NCBI GenBank assembly: GCA_963755085.1 | Contig: CAVWIN010000005.1 | Span: 62,001 to 126,000 of the forward strand | Length of the DNA: 64,000 nt | Source: JACVRM01 sp963755085 | Lineage (GTDB): Bacteria > Actinomycetota > Thermoleophilia > Gaiellales > Gaiellaceae | Direction of reading: 5' to 3' | Shown here: positions 9,619-17,791 of the stretch, piece after piece | Layout: every line of letters begins with the position of its first letter | Position numbering within the stretch: the stretch's first letter is position 1 | Position numbers and translations under genes: made by a program | The notes under the pieces: generated by a model | Told to the model about the DNA's origin: nothing | The model's database searches: none | Seen by the model: the letters and a program-made list of their open reading frames with translations, nothing else

Positions 9619-10690
9619 ATGGCGAGGACCCCGATCAACGTCCGCGACTACCAGCGGCTCGCCGAGGAGACGCTCGGCGCGGGCGTCTTCGGCTACATCG
9701 AGGGCGGCGCCGGCGACGAGCTGACATTGCGCGAGAACATCGCCGCGTACGGACGCTGGATCCTCCGTCCGCGCTTCCTCGTCGACGTGGAGACCGTGTC
9801 GGCCGCGACGACGGTGCTCGGCACCGACGTCTCGATGCCGCTGCTGGTGGCGCCGACGGCCTACCAGCGCCTGGCGCATCCCGACGGCGAGCTCGGCGTC
9901 GCGCGCGCGGCCGCGGCCGCCGGCACCGTCTTCTGCCACTCGACGCTCTCGTCGGTGCGCCCGGCCGAGGTGGCGGCCGCCGTCCCGGAGGCGACGTGCT
10001 GGTTCCAGCTCTACCTGTCCAAGGACCGCCAGTTCGCGAAGGCGCTGCTCGACGAGGCGGCGGCCGGCGGCTACGACGCCATCGTGCTCACCGTCGACCT
10101 CCCGCAGGCGGGTCGCCGGGAGCGCGACATCCGCTCCGCGTTCACGATCCCGCCCGACCTGCCGCTGCCGTGCATCTCGATCGAGTTCGACCGCCCGGTC
10201 GACCCGGGCACCGGCCTCGGCGCCGTCACGGACCGGGCGCTGACGTGGCGCGACCTCGAGTGGCTGCGCAGCGTCACGCACCTGCCGCTCGTCGTGAAGG
10301 GGATCCTCACGGCGGAGGATGCCGAGCTGGCGTGCGACCACGGCGCGGCAGGCGTCGTGGTCTCCAACCACGGCGGCCGGCAGCTCGACGGCGCCGGCGC
10401 GTCGCTGGACGCGCTGCCCGGAGGTGGTCGACGCTGTGGCCGGCCGTGCGGAGGTGTTTCTCGACGGCGGCGTGCGCCGCGGCGCGGACGTGCTGAAGGC
10501 GCTGGCGCTCGGGGCGCAGGCGACCATGGTCGGGCGCGCAGCCCTCTACGGGCTCGGCGCGCGCGGCGAGGCCGGCGTGCTGCACGTGCTCGAGCTGCTG
10601 CGGGCCGAGGTCGAGCTCGGCCTCTCGCTGCTCGGCTGCCCGGAGCCCGATGCGGTGACGCGCGCGCACGTGGCGCCGGCAACGCGCTGA
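9619..10690 (+). CDS. FMN-dependent alpha-hydroxy-acid oxidase/dehydrogenase, frameshifted as read
   Basis: Family of glycolate/lactate oxidases, which use FMN to oxidise 2-hydroxy acids. The N-terminal part has the GYIEGGAGDE segment, LLVAPTAYQRLAHPDGE, and the active-site strand ending LVVKGILTAEDA. VVSNHGGRQLDG carries the catalytic His and Arg. At 10417-10421 the reading frame breaks: LDALPG continues correctly one frame over as EVVDAVAGRAEVFLDGG, then VRRGADVLKALALGA with the FMN-phosphate site. Removing one base from CTGCCCGGAGG restores a normal protein of about 356 aa. Either a sequencing or assembly error or a recent null mutation. Confidence 0.8.
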
Positions 10691-10703
10691 CACCGCCGCT
10701 GTT

Positions 10704-10709
10704 TAGGGT
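10704..10709 (+). promoter_or_regulatory. -10 element for a leaderless RNA-ligase-like mRNA
   Basis: TAGGGT, 6 bases before the GTG at 10716. The identical TAGGGT-N6-GTG arrangement precedes the purine nucleoside phosphorylase gene. Confidence 0.5.
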
Positions 10710-10715
10710 CGCCCT

Positions 10716-11225
10716 GTGCTCATCGGCTTCGCCGCGCTGCTGCCGGATCGCGCCCAGAACTTCATGCGTGAGGCGGCGCTCGAGCTCGACCGGCTGTTCG
10801 GCACGGCGACGACGATCGAGCCGCACGTGACCTTCAAGCAGCCGTTCGAGGGCGACGTGCGGGTGGCGGCCGCCTACCTGGACGAGCTCGCCGCGTCGAC
10901 CACGCCGTTCGAGCTCGTGCTCGACGGCTACGCCACGTTCGAGGGCGAGGGCGTCCTGTTCCTGGACGTCGTGCGCGGCACCGAGCAGCTGCTGGCACTC
11001 CAGCGCCGCGTGCTCGAGGAGCTCCCGGTCGCGCCCGGGGAGTACGAGGGCGCCGGCTACCACGCCCACGCCACGCTCGCGGCCGGGCTCTCGCCGGCGC
11101 AGCTCGCCGAGGCGCGGACGGCACTGCCGCCGTCACCCCGCTACCGCTTCCAGGCCGACCGGCTGGGGCTGTTCGCACGCCTCGAGCCAGCATGGATCGT
11201 CTACCGACGGGCGAGCACCACGTAG
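10716..11225 (+). CDS. 2'-5' RNA ligase family protein (2H phosphoesterase)
   Basis: 169 aa, GTG start. The two HxT signature motifs of 2H phosphoesterases are present: PHVTFKQP near residue 36 and HAHATLA near residue 120. They form the active site that acts on 2',3'-cyclic or 2'-5' phosphodiester bonds of RNA. Length fits the ThpR/LigT-like group. No tRNA or RNA-repair gene adjoins it, so the substrate is unknown. Its end nearly touches the convergent methyltransferase gene (1-base gap). Confidence 0.8.
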   Translation: MLIGFAALLPDRAQNFMREAALELDRLFGTATTIEPHVTFKQPFEGDVRVAAAYLDELAASTTPFELVLDGYATFEGEGVLFLDVVRGTEQLLALQRRVLEELPVAPGEYEGAGYHAHATLAAGLSPAQLAEARTALPPSPRYRFQADRLGLFARLEPAWIVYRRASTT

Positions 11226-11226
11226 C

Positions 11227-12018
11227 TCACGCGCGGGCCGCAAACACGAGGAAGTCGTCGGCCCGCGTCGGCGGCCGCAGTGTGTTCCCTGCAAACACCT
11301 CGACGTCGGCGAAGCCGGCGGCCAGGATCATCTCCCGGAGCTCGTCGCGGAAGTAGAGCGTGATCGTCAGCCGGTGCGTCTCCTCGGTGGAGCCCGCGTC
11401 GTCCCGCCGCTCGGCGCGCAGCTCCATCGTGACCACCTGCTCGAGCGGGTCGAGGTCGACCACGCGCGTCCAGAGCGCAAGCTCGCTGCCGTCAGCGGCG
11501 CGGCGCCGTTCCGGCTCGCGCCATTCCTCGGGCAGGCCCGTCTGGCCGTCTTTCAGCCAGTACGGCCAGTGCCGCGTGTACGAGTACGGGAGTTCGAGGT
11601 CGAGGACGAGCATCCCGCCCGGCTCGAGCGATGAATAGAGTCGCCGTAGTGCCTCCTCGTCGCGGGCGCGCGTCGAGCCGAGGCCGAACCCGCCGCACAC
11701 GAAGATCGTGCGGTAGCACCGCGGCGGGTCGAGCTCGTGCATCGGCTGCGCCCAGACGCGAGCATCCACCCCGGCGGCGTGGAGCTTGCGGCGGCACGCG
11801 GCGACCATGTCCGCCGAGACGTCGCACCCGTCCACGTCCAGGTCCGCCAGCCGGTAGGGGACGAGCAACCGGCCGGCCCCGCACGCGACGTCGAGCGCGG
11901 GCTCGCCGGAACGCTCGATGAAGCCGCGGAAGTACTCGACCTCGGGGCCACCCTCGTTGAACTCGGCCCACCAGGCGGCGACGATGCCGTGGTGCCAGGT
12001 CTCCGGTTCCGCGGCCAC
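11227..12018 (-). CDS. Class I SAM-dependent methyltransferase
   Basis: 263 aa from a GTG. Rossmann SAM-binding fold: motif I LDVACGAGRLLVPY, the acidic residue ending strand 2 in DGCDVSADMV, and the motif IV region IFVCGGFGLGST. C-terminal strands carry the antiparallel pair near VEVFAGNTLRPP. The N-terminus WHHGIVAAWWAEFNEGG fits small-molecule methyltransferases. Substrate unknown. It lies 14 bases downstream of tetR on the same strand, so it may be cotranscribed with and controlled by that repressor. Confidence 0.8.
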   Translation of the reverse strand: MAAEPETWHHGIVAAWWAEFNEGGPEVEYFRGFIERSGEPALDVACGAGRLLVPYRLADLDVDGCDVSADMVAACRRKLHAAGVDARVWAQPMHELDPPRCYRTIFVCGGFGLGSTRARDEEALRRLYSSLEPGGMLVLDLELPYSYTRHWPYWLKDGQTGLPEEWREPERRRAADGSELALWTRVVDLDPLEQVVTMELRAERRDDAGSTEETHRLTITLYFRDELREMILAAGFADVEVFAGNTLRPPTRADDFLVFAARA

Positions 12019-12032
12019 GCCGCGGAGTCTGA

Positions 12033-12608
12033 CTAAGCGTGGAAGCCGGCGAGGAGCCTGCCGGCCGCGGCGCGGAACCGCTCCACCCCTCCGAACGGCC
12101 GGGCGACGAGCATCGCGCCCTCCAGAGCGCTCAGAATGAGCTGCGCCGCGTCGGCGGCCGAGCCCTCGAACGCGAGCGTGCCGCGCCGGCGGCCGCTTTC
12201 GAGCACGGCCTCCAGCCACTGCCGGTTGTCGGCGAAGAACCGCTCGACGGAGCGCTGCATCGCCTCCGGCAGTGTCTCGTACTCGGCGGCGAGCATCCCG
12301 CAGAGGCACATGCGGTCGTCGGCGAGCACGCCGGCGTAGAGCTCCGCGTAGTCGGCGAGCTTCTCGCGCTCGTCGTCGAGCCGCTCGTCGATGTCGTGCA
12401 GCGCGGCGCCGAACCGTTCGCCGTAGCGCGAGATCAGCGCCTCGCCGAGGTCGGCCTTGCCGGTGAAGTGGTAGTGGATGCTCGCTCTCGTGACATGCAG
12501 CTCCGCGGCCACATCCGCGTAGCTGAAGCCGTTGAAGCCCCTGCGCTGCACGAGCGCCTCGGACACGTCGAGGATCGCGGGAGCCCCGCCTTCCGACGTC
12601 GCGGACAT
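12033..12608 (-). CDS. TetR-family transcriptional repressor
   Basis: 191 aa. N-terminal helix-turn-helix: ILDVSEALVQRRGFNGFSYADVAAELHV, then TRASIHYHFTGKADLGEALI with the conserved recognition helix. The C-terminal ligand domain has Cys residues (CLCGMLAAEYETLP) and resembles TetR_C_33-like regulators; the inducer is unknown. The ATG at 12608 is preferred because a TAAAAT -10 sits 7 bases upstream; a longer start at 12659 would place promoter and operator inside the gene. Divergent from the cupin gene, with an operator between them; autoregulation is likely. Confidence 0.88.
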   Translation of the reverse strand: MSATSEGGAPAILDVSEALVQRRGFNGFSYADVAAELHVTRASIHYHFTGKADLGEALISRYGERFGAALHDIDERLDDEREKLADYAELYAGVLADDRMCLCGMLAAEYETLPEAMQRSVERFFADNRQWLEAVLESGRRRGTLAFEGSAADAAQLILSALEGAMLVARPFGGVERFRAAAGRLLAGFHA

Positions 12609-12615
12609 AGGTTGA

Positions 12616-12644
12616 ATTTTACCAACCGGTAGGTAAGTATCCAA
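12616..12644 (-). promoter_or_regulatory. tetR promoter, leaderless layout
   Basis: -10 TAAAAT (12616-12621), 17-base spacer, and TTGGAT (12639-12644) as a partial -35. The expected start point falls at the tetR ATG. The operator occupies the spacer and touches the -10. Confidence 0.6.
12619..12636. promoter_or_regulatory. Probable TetR operator
   Basis: An 18-base near-perfect palindrome, TACCAACC/GGTAGGTA plus one flanking pair, with a single mismatch between arms. It lies between the divergent tetR and cupin genes and inside the tetR promoter spacer, the usual place for an autoregulatory TetR site. Confidence 0.7.
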
Positions 12645-12676
12645 GGGCACTCGACCCAAAGAGGGAGGAGCTCCAG

Positions 12677-13054
12677 ATGCCGGACATGCAGAAGCTCACG
12701 GGACACAAGGGGTTCGACTCGCCCGACGAGGTGCGCGAGTTCCCGCACGGCAAGGGCGAGATCCTGAACATCGGCGGCGGCGAGGTCGGCCGCTACACGC
12801 TCGAGCCCGGCTGGCGCTGGTCGGAGCACGTCAAGCCGGTCGCCGGCACCGAGTGGTGCGAGGCGCCGCACTTCCAGTACAGCGTCGCCGGCACCGTCCG
12901 CGTGCAGATGAGCGACGGCACCGAGTTCGACGTCGGCCCCGGCGAGATCAGCGTGCTGGAGCCAGGGCACGACGCCTGGGTCGTCGGCGACGAGCCCGCG
13001 ATCATCGTGGACTGGGGCGGCGCCCACACCTGGGGCCGGCCGCACGAGCACTAG
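12677..13054 (+). CDS. Cupin domain protein
   Basis: 125 aa. Single small cupin barrel. Motif 1 region is GRYTLEPGWRWSEHVKPVAGTEWCEAPHFQYSVAG split over two strands, with His residues able to bind a metal. Motif 2 region is FDVGPGEISVLEPGHDAWVVGDEP. A strong GGGAGGAG site precedes the ATG, unlike the leaderless neighbour. Divergent from tetR across the operator, so it is the most likely regulated target. No reaction can be assigned. Confidence 0.8.
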   Translation: MPDMQKLTGHKGFDSPDEVREFPHGKGEILNIGGGEVGRYTLEPGWRWSEHVKPVAGTEWCEAPHFQYSVAGTVRVQMSDGTEFDVGPGEISVLEPGHDAWVVGDEPAIIVDWGGAHTWGRPHEH

Positions 13055-13065
13055 GCAAGCCTGAC

Positions 13066-13109
13066 GGGACAGTCCTCGCCGGGGGACTGCCCCCTGCGGG
13101 GACAGCCCC
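13066..13109. repeat. Degenerate GGGACAG inverted repeat, copy 1
   Basis: GGGACAGTCC (13066-13075) faces GGACTGCCCC (13084-13093) with one mismatch, followed by GGGGACAGCCCC. A related block lies at 18595-18620. Both lie between convergent genes. Confidence 0.55.
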
Positions 13110-13116
13110 TTAACCG

Positions 13117-13140
13117 AGCGGCGGCCTTTCGGCCGCCGCT
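13117..13140. terminator. Bidirectional hairpin between cupin and clpC
   Basis: Perfect 10-base stem AGCGGCGGCC/GGCCGCCGCT with a TTTC loop, 62 bases after the cupin stop and just beyond the clpC stop. T-tracts are short on both sides, so termination strength is uncertain. Confidence 0.65.
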
Positions 13141-13148
13141 TTCAACGC

Positions 13149-15666
13149 TTACTCCTCTGCCGGCTCGTCCGGCGGAGACTCTTCCTCCGCGGGCACCGTC
13201 ACCTTGTCCTCCACGGGCGGTGCGCCCGGGATGACCTCGATGGTGACCTCCTCGGCGTCCGGCTTGCGGGCGACGAGGATCGTCGAGCCGGGCCCGAGCT
13301 CGCGGCCGAGCACGAAGTCGGCCAGCGGGTCCTCGATGTGGCGCTGGATCGCGCGGCGAAGCGGCCGGGCGCCCATCGCCGGGTCGTAGCCCTTCTCGAC
13401 GAGCAGCTCCTTCGCCTCGTCCGTCAGCTCGATCGTGACCTCGTGCACGCTCATCTGCTCGCGCAGCCGCCGCATCATCAGCTCGACGATGAGGAGGATC
13501 TCCTCCTTGGTCAGCTTGTGGAAGACGATCGTCTCGTCGATGCGGTTGATGAGCTCAGGCCGGAAGACCTTCTTGAGCTCGCTCATGACGCGGTCCTTCA
13601 TGTCGTCGTACGACAGCCCGGACTCGTCGCCCATGGTGAAGCCGAGCGACTGGTTCTTCGAGATCTGGGCGGCGCCGATGTTCGACGTCATGATCATGAT
13701 CGTGTTGCGGAAGTCGACGCGCCGGCCCTGGGCGTCCGTCAGCTTCCCGTCCTCCAGGATCTGGAGCAGGATGTTGAAGACGTCCGGGTGCGCCTTCTCG
13801 ATCTCGTCGAGCAGGACGACCGAGTAGGGCTTGCGGCGGACGGCCTCGGTGAGCTGGCCGCCCTCGTCGTACCCGATGTAGCCGGGCGGTGAGCCGACGA
13901 GCCGGGACACGGAGTGCTTCTCCATGTACTCCGACATGTCGACCTGGATCATCGCGTCCTCGTCGCCGAACAGGAACTCGGCGAGCGTGCGCGCCAGCTC
14001 GGTCTTCCCGACGCCCGAGGGGCCGAGGAAGATGAACGAGCCGGTCGGGCGCTTCGGGTCCTTGATGCCGGCCCGCGCGCGGCGGATCGACTTCGCGACC
14101 GCGACGATCGCCTCCTCCTGGCCGATGACGCGCTTGTGCAGCTCTTCCTCCATGCGGATGAGCTTCGCGGTCTCGGCCTCGGTGAGCTTGAAGACCGGGA
14201 TGCCCGTCCACATCGAGACGATGTCCGCGATCTCCTCCTCGCCGATCTCCGGCTGCTCGGTCGCCTCCTCGGCGCGCCAGGACTCCTCGAGCTCGCGCTT
14301 TTTCTGCGTGAGCTTGCGCTCCTTGTCGCGCAGCGAGGCGGCCTTCTCGAACTCCTGCGCCTCGATCGAGGACTCCTTCTCCTTGCGGACGCGCTCGATC
14401 TCCTCCTCGAGCTCGCGGTACCGCGGCGGCGCGCTCATGGTCTTGATGCGCATCCGCGATGCGGCCTCGTCGATGAGGTCGATCGCCTTGTCCGGCAGGT
14501 GCCGGTCCTGGATGTAGCGATCGGCGAGCACGGCGGCCGCGGTCAGCGCGTCGTCGGTGATCTTGCACCTATGGTGCGCCTCGTAGCGATCGCGCAGGCC
14601 CCGCAGGATCTGCACGGTGTCGTCGGTCGTCGGCTCGTCGACGCGGATCTGCTGGAAGCGCCGCTCCAGCGCCGCGTCGCGCTCGAGGTACTTGCGGTAC
14701 TCGTCGAGCGTCGTCGCGCCGATCGTCTGGAGCTCGCCGCGGGCGAGCGCCGGCTTCAGGATCGAGGCGGCGTCGATCGCGCCCTCGGCGGCGCCGGCGC
14801 CGACGAGGTTGTGGAGCTCGTCGATGAACAGAATGATGTCGCCGCGCTGGGTGATCTCCTTCATCACCTTCTTCAGGCGCTCCTCGAACTCACCGCGGTA
14901 CTTCGACCCGGCGACCAGCGCCGCGAGGTCGAGCGTGTAGATCTGCTTGCCCTTCAGGAGCTCGGGCACCTGGTTGGACGAGATCCGGGCGGCGAGGCCC
15001 TCGACAACGGCGGTCTTGCCGACGCCAGGCTCGCCGATCAGCACCGGGTTGTTCTTCGTGCGGCGCGACAGGATCTGCATGACGCGCTCGATCTCCGTCT
15101 GGCGGCCGACGACCGGGTCGAGCTTGCCCTCGGCGGCGAGCTTGGTCAGGTTGCGGCCGAACTGGTCGAGGAGCTTCGAGCTCTTCGACTTGCCCTCGGC
15201 GGAGCCGCCCCCGCCCTGCTGGCGGCGGCCGGGCCCGGAGAGCATCCGGATGATCTCGTTGCGAATCTTCTCGGCGTCGGCATCGAAGTCGAGCAGGATC
15301 CGTGCGGCGACACCTTCGTTCTCGCGCACGAGGCCCAGCAGGATGTGCTCGGTGCCGATGTAGTTGTGGCCCAAGCGACAGTGCCTCGCGCAGGGCGAGC
15401 TCGAGCACCTTCTTCGCGCGGGGCGTAAACGGGATCTGACCGGTCGTGACCTCGTCGCCCTGGCCGACGATCCGCGCCACCTGGGCGCGCACCTCCTCGA
15501 CCGTGATGTCGAGCGACTCAAGGACGCGCGCAGCAAGCCCTTCCTCTTCGCGCAGGAGCCCGAGCAGGATGTGCTCCGTGCCGATGTAGTTGTGCTTCAG
15601 GGCGCGCGCCTCGTCCTGGGCGAGGACGACAACCTGTCTGGCCCGTTCTGTGAAGCGTTCGAACAA
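13149..15666 (-). CDS. clpC: ATP-dependent Clp protease ATPase ClpC, frameshifted as read
   Basis: AAA+ unfoldase that feeds proteins to ClpP. TTG start, MFERFTERARQVVVLAQDEA, the standard ClpC N-terminus. Order: two Clp-N repeats (HNYIGTEHILLGL occurs twice), AAA-1 with Walker A GEPGVGKTAVV, a UVR-type coiled middle region (SSIEAQEFEKAASLRDKE), AAA-2 with GPSGVGKTELA, and an acidic tail. A single extra base near 15368-15373 (CTTGGGCCACAAC) separates the first Clp-N repeat from the rest. Removing one G gives an intact protein of about 838 aa. Because ClpC is usually important in Actinobacteria, a sequence error is the likelier explanation. Confidence 0.9.
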
Positions 15667-15788
15667 AACCCTCGAGCCCCCTTTCGTCGGAAATCGCGAC
15701 GGTGGCTGCGCCGCGGTCGAGGTGGTCTCAGTGTAGCTCGCGCCTCCGAGGCTACTTTCGGCGCCGGAGCGCAGATGGTCAAGCGTTT

Positions 15789-16031
15789 TTAAGAGTCGGC
15801 GGCGGCCGCGCGGCGGACCAGGAGGCCGCCCGACACCATGAGCACCCCGAGCAGCGCGGTGCCGCCGAGGCCGATTCCGGTGAAGGGTAGGCCGCCGTTG
15901 GCCGTGGCGGGCTTGAACGGGAGTCCGCCCGCAACGTGCCTAGCCTTCGCCGGGTGCGAGGCGGCGCTCGCCGCCGGCACGATCAGGGCGACGACCACGA
16001 TGACCACGGCGTAAACGACCGCGAGACGCAT
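15789..16031 (-). CDS. Small LPFTG cell-wall anchor protein
   Basis: 80 aa. N-terminal signal peptide (LAVVYAVVIVVVALIVPAASA), a very short mature part with GGLPFKPATANGG, then LPFTG followed by a hydrophobic segment (IGLGGTALLGVLMVSGGLLV) and RR. That is the layout of a sortase substrate, but with only about 25 residues left after processing. The doubled GGLPF motif (residues about 34 and 46) is odd. TACAGT lies 9 bases before the ATG. Lies upstream of clpC on the same strand with its own probable promoter. No sortase gene is in view. Confidence 0.65.
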   Translation of the reverse strand: MRLAVVYAVVIVVVALIVPAASAASHPAKARHVAGGLPFKPATANGGLPFTGIGLGGTALLGVLMVSGGLLVRRAAAADS

Positions 16032-16046
16032 TGTGGGACGACTGTA

Positions 16047-16572
16047 CTACTCGGCGACGCGGTACATGCGGAAGACCGACAGCACGGTGAGCAGCGCGAT
16101 CTTCACGTCGAACCAGAGCGACCAGTTCTCGATGTAGTGGTTGTCCCACTCCACGCGGTCGGAGAGGGGCGTCCGGCCGCGGAGGCCGTTGACCTGCGCC
16201 TAGCCGGTCAGCAGGAGCAGCGCCAGGCCCGCGAGGACGCGGTCGACCGTGTACTGCCAGCCCTTCGGTCGGCGTGGTGCGCCGTGACGAGCGGGAGGCC
16301 GCCGAGGTGGTCGAGTCCCGCTCGCCGACGCGCTCGAACAGGCGCGGGACGAACGAGACCTGCACGCCGAGCTCCTCGCACCGCCGGGCGAGGCGAAGCA
16401 GCACCTCGTGCGGCGCGGTGGAGAAGGTCACGAGCACGTGCTGGACGCCGTAGTCGCGGACGAGACGGTCGAGGTCCCAGCTGGCGCCGAGGACCGGCAG
16501 TACGAGCTCCAGGACGCCCACCGCCTCGCCCCGCGCGACCCGCTGATCGCAGCCGCGCACCGTCGGGCGGAC
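16047..16572 (-). pseudogene. Decayed polyprenyl-phosphate sugar transferase (WcaJ-like)
   Basis: Remnant of an initiating glycosyltransferase that moves sugar-1-phosphate to undecaprenyl phosphate in exopolysaccharide synthesis. Recognisable pieces in order: DLDRLVRDYGVQHVLVTFS, FVPRLFER, GGLPLVTAHHAD, RPKGWQYTVDRVLAGLA, then AQVNGLRGRTPLSDRVEWD and YIENWSLWFDVKIALLTVL. Lesions: two frame changes (near 16270 and 16320), an in-frame TAG at 16200-16202 replacing the Trp of GWAQVNG, and loss of about 100 residues of the catalytic core. The N-terminal membrane domain is also missing. The epimerase next door may be a survivor of the same locus. Confidence 0.75.
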
Positions 16573-16584
16573 TAGTCTCGCGTC

Positions 16585-17577
16585 GTGCCCGGGACTGCCC
16601 TCGTCACCGGCGGCGCCGGCTTCATCGGGTCGCACCTCTCGCATGCGCTGCTCGACGAGGGCTGGGAGGTGTATGCGCTCGACGACCTCTCGACCGGGTC
16701 GGTCGCCAACGTGGCCGACCTGCGAGACGACCCGCGCTTTCACCTGGTGGTCGAGTCGGTCCTCTCGCACGCAGTCGTGAGCGAGCTCGTCTTCAAGAGC
16801 GACGCCGTCTGGCACCTGGCCGCCGCCGTCGGCGTGCGCCTGATCGTCGAGCAGCCCGGCCGCACGCTGCTCACGAACGTGCAGGGAACGGAGACCGTGC
16901 TCGAGTACTGCGCACGCTTCGACAAGCCCGTGCTGATCACGTCGAGCTCCGAGGTCGTCGGCGACCATCCGGCCGAGCAGCAGCCCCTGCGCGAGGACAC
17001 GCGCCGCATCTACGGGCCGACGACGGCGAAGCGCTGGGCGTACGCCGACTCGAAGGCGCTCGACGAGTTCCTTGCTCTGGCGCTGCACGAGGAGCGGAAT
17101 CTCCGGGTCGTCATCGCGCGCCTCTTCAACACCGTCGGCCCGCGGCAGAGCGGCGAGTACGGGATGGTCGTCCCCCGCTTCGTGCGCGCCGCGCTCGCGG
17201 ACGAGTCGCTCGAGGTGCACGGCGACGGCAACCAGACGCGCTGCTTCTGCCACGTGCAGGACACGGCCCGCGCGCTCGTCGATCTCCTCGAGCACGGCGG
17301 TCTGTGGGGCGAGATCTACAACGTGGGCTCCACCGAGTCGCTGACGATCAACGCGCTGGCCGAGCGGGTGCTGGCCCTGGCCGGCAGCTCGTCCTCCCTC
17401 ACCTACGTCCCGTACGAGCAGGTCTACGGGCACGGGATCGAGGAGATGTTCCACCGCATCCCAGACCTGGCCAAGATCCGCGCGGCGATCGGCTGGGAGC
17501 CGTCGATCGGCCTCGAGCAGATCCTCGCCGAGGTCGTCGCGGAGCAGCGTACGACCGGAGTCCCAAAGCCCACCTAA
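16585..17577 (+). CDS. NAD-dependent epimerase/dehydratase (extended SDR)
   Basis: 330 aa, GTG start. NAD-binding TGGAGFIGSHL at the N-terminus, the active-site YADSK (YxxxK), and the sugar-nucleotide segment NTVGPRQSGEYGMVVPRFV with VHGDGNQTRCFCHVQD. These are typical of UDP-glucose 4-epimerase and UDP-glucuronate decarboxylase relatives. Product not determined. TAGTCT ends 6 bases before the GTG, fitting leaderless initiation. It abuts the sugar-transferase pseudogene, which suggests a former surface-polysaccharide locus. Confidence 0.85.
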   Translation: MPGTALVTGGAGFIGSHLSHALLDEGWEVYALDDLSTGSVANVADLRDDPRFHLVVESVLSHAVVSELVFKSDAVWHLAAAVGVRLIVEQPGRTLLTNVQGTETVLEYCARFDKPVLITSSSEVVGDHPAEQQPLREDTRRIYGPTTAKRWAYADSKALDEFLALALHEERNLRVVIARLFNTVGPRQSGEYGMVVPRFVRAALADESLEVHGDGNQTRCFCHVQDTARALVDLLEHGGLWGEIYNVGSTESLTINALAERVLALAGSSSSLTYVPYEQVYGHGIEEMFHRIPDLAKIRAAIGWEPSIGLEQILAEVVAEQRTTGVPKPT

Positions 17578-17671
17578 CGCGGCGCCGCCCGTCGACGCCG
17601 CCGCGGTCACCACCAGCCGTTCCGTCCTCCGGGGCGGCGCCTGGTACACGGCCAGCTACGCCGCCCCGCGA

Positions 17672-17791
17672 ATGCTGCTCTGGAAAGCCCGCGTCATGCG
17701 CCCGGCGCCACGCGTGCTCGGCCCCCTCGTCAGCACGCGTCAGCTGCGTATCGAGCGTTCGCTCGGCTTAACGGAAGACCACCTGCGATGA
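17672..17791 (+). CDS. Hypothetical short ORF coupled to the phosphatase gene
   Basis: 39 aa from ATG (MLLWKARVMRPAPRVL, ending GLTEDHLR); the frame stays open further upstream (GGAWYTASYAAPR) but lacks a start there. Its TGA overlaps the phosphatase ATG as ATGA. No family recognised. It could be a small peptide or the remnant tail of a lost gene. Confidence 0.3.
   Translation: MLLWKARVMRPAPRVLGPLVSTRQLRIERSLGLTEDHLR

Noticed and set aside
13117..13140. Hairpin as a third copy of the dispersed palindrome
   Set aside because: The arm sequence differs from TAGTGGCTG; it is an ordinary intergenic hairpin.
13149..15666. Programmed frameshift in clpC
   Set aside because: No slippery heptamer or downstream stem suited to frameshifting at the break, and ClpC is not known to use one. 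An indel or read error is simpler.
16035..17771. Long plus-strand and minus-strand frames across the epimerase region as genes
   Set aside because: They are shadows; the real content is the sugar-transferase remnant and the epimerase.
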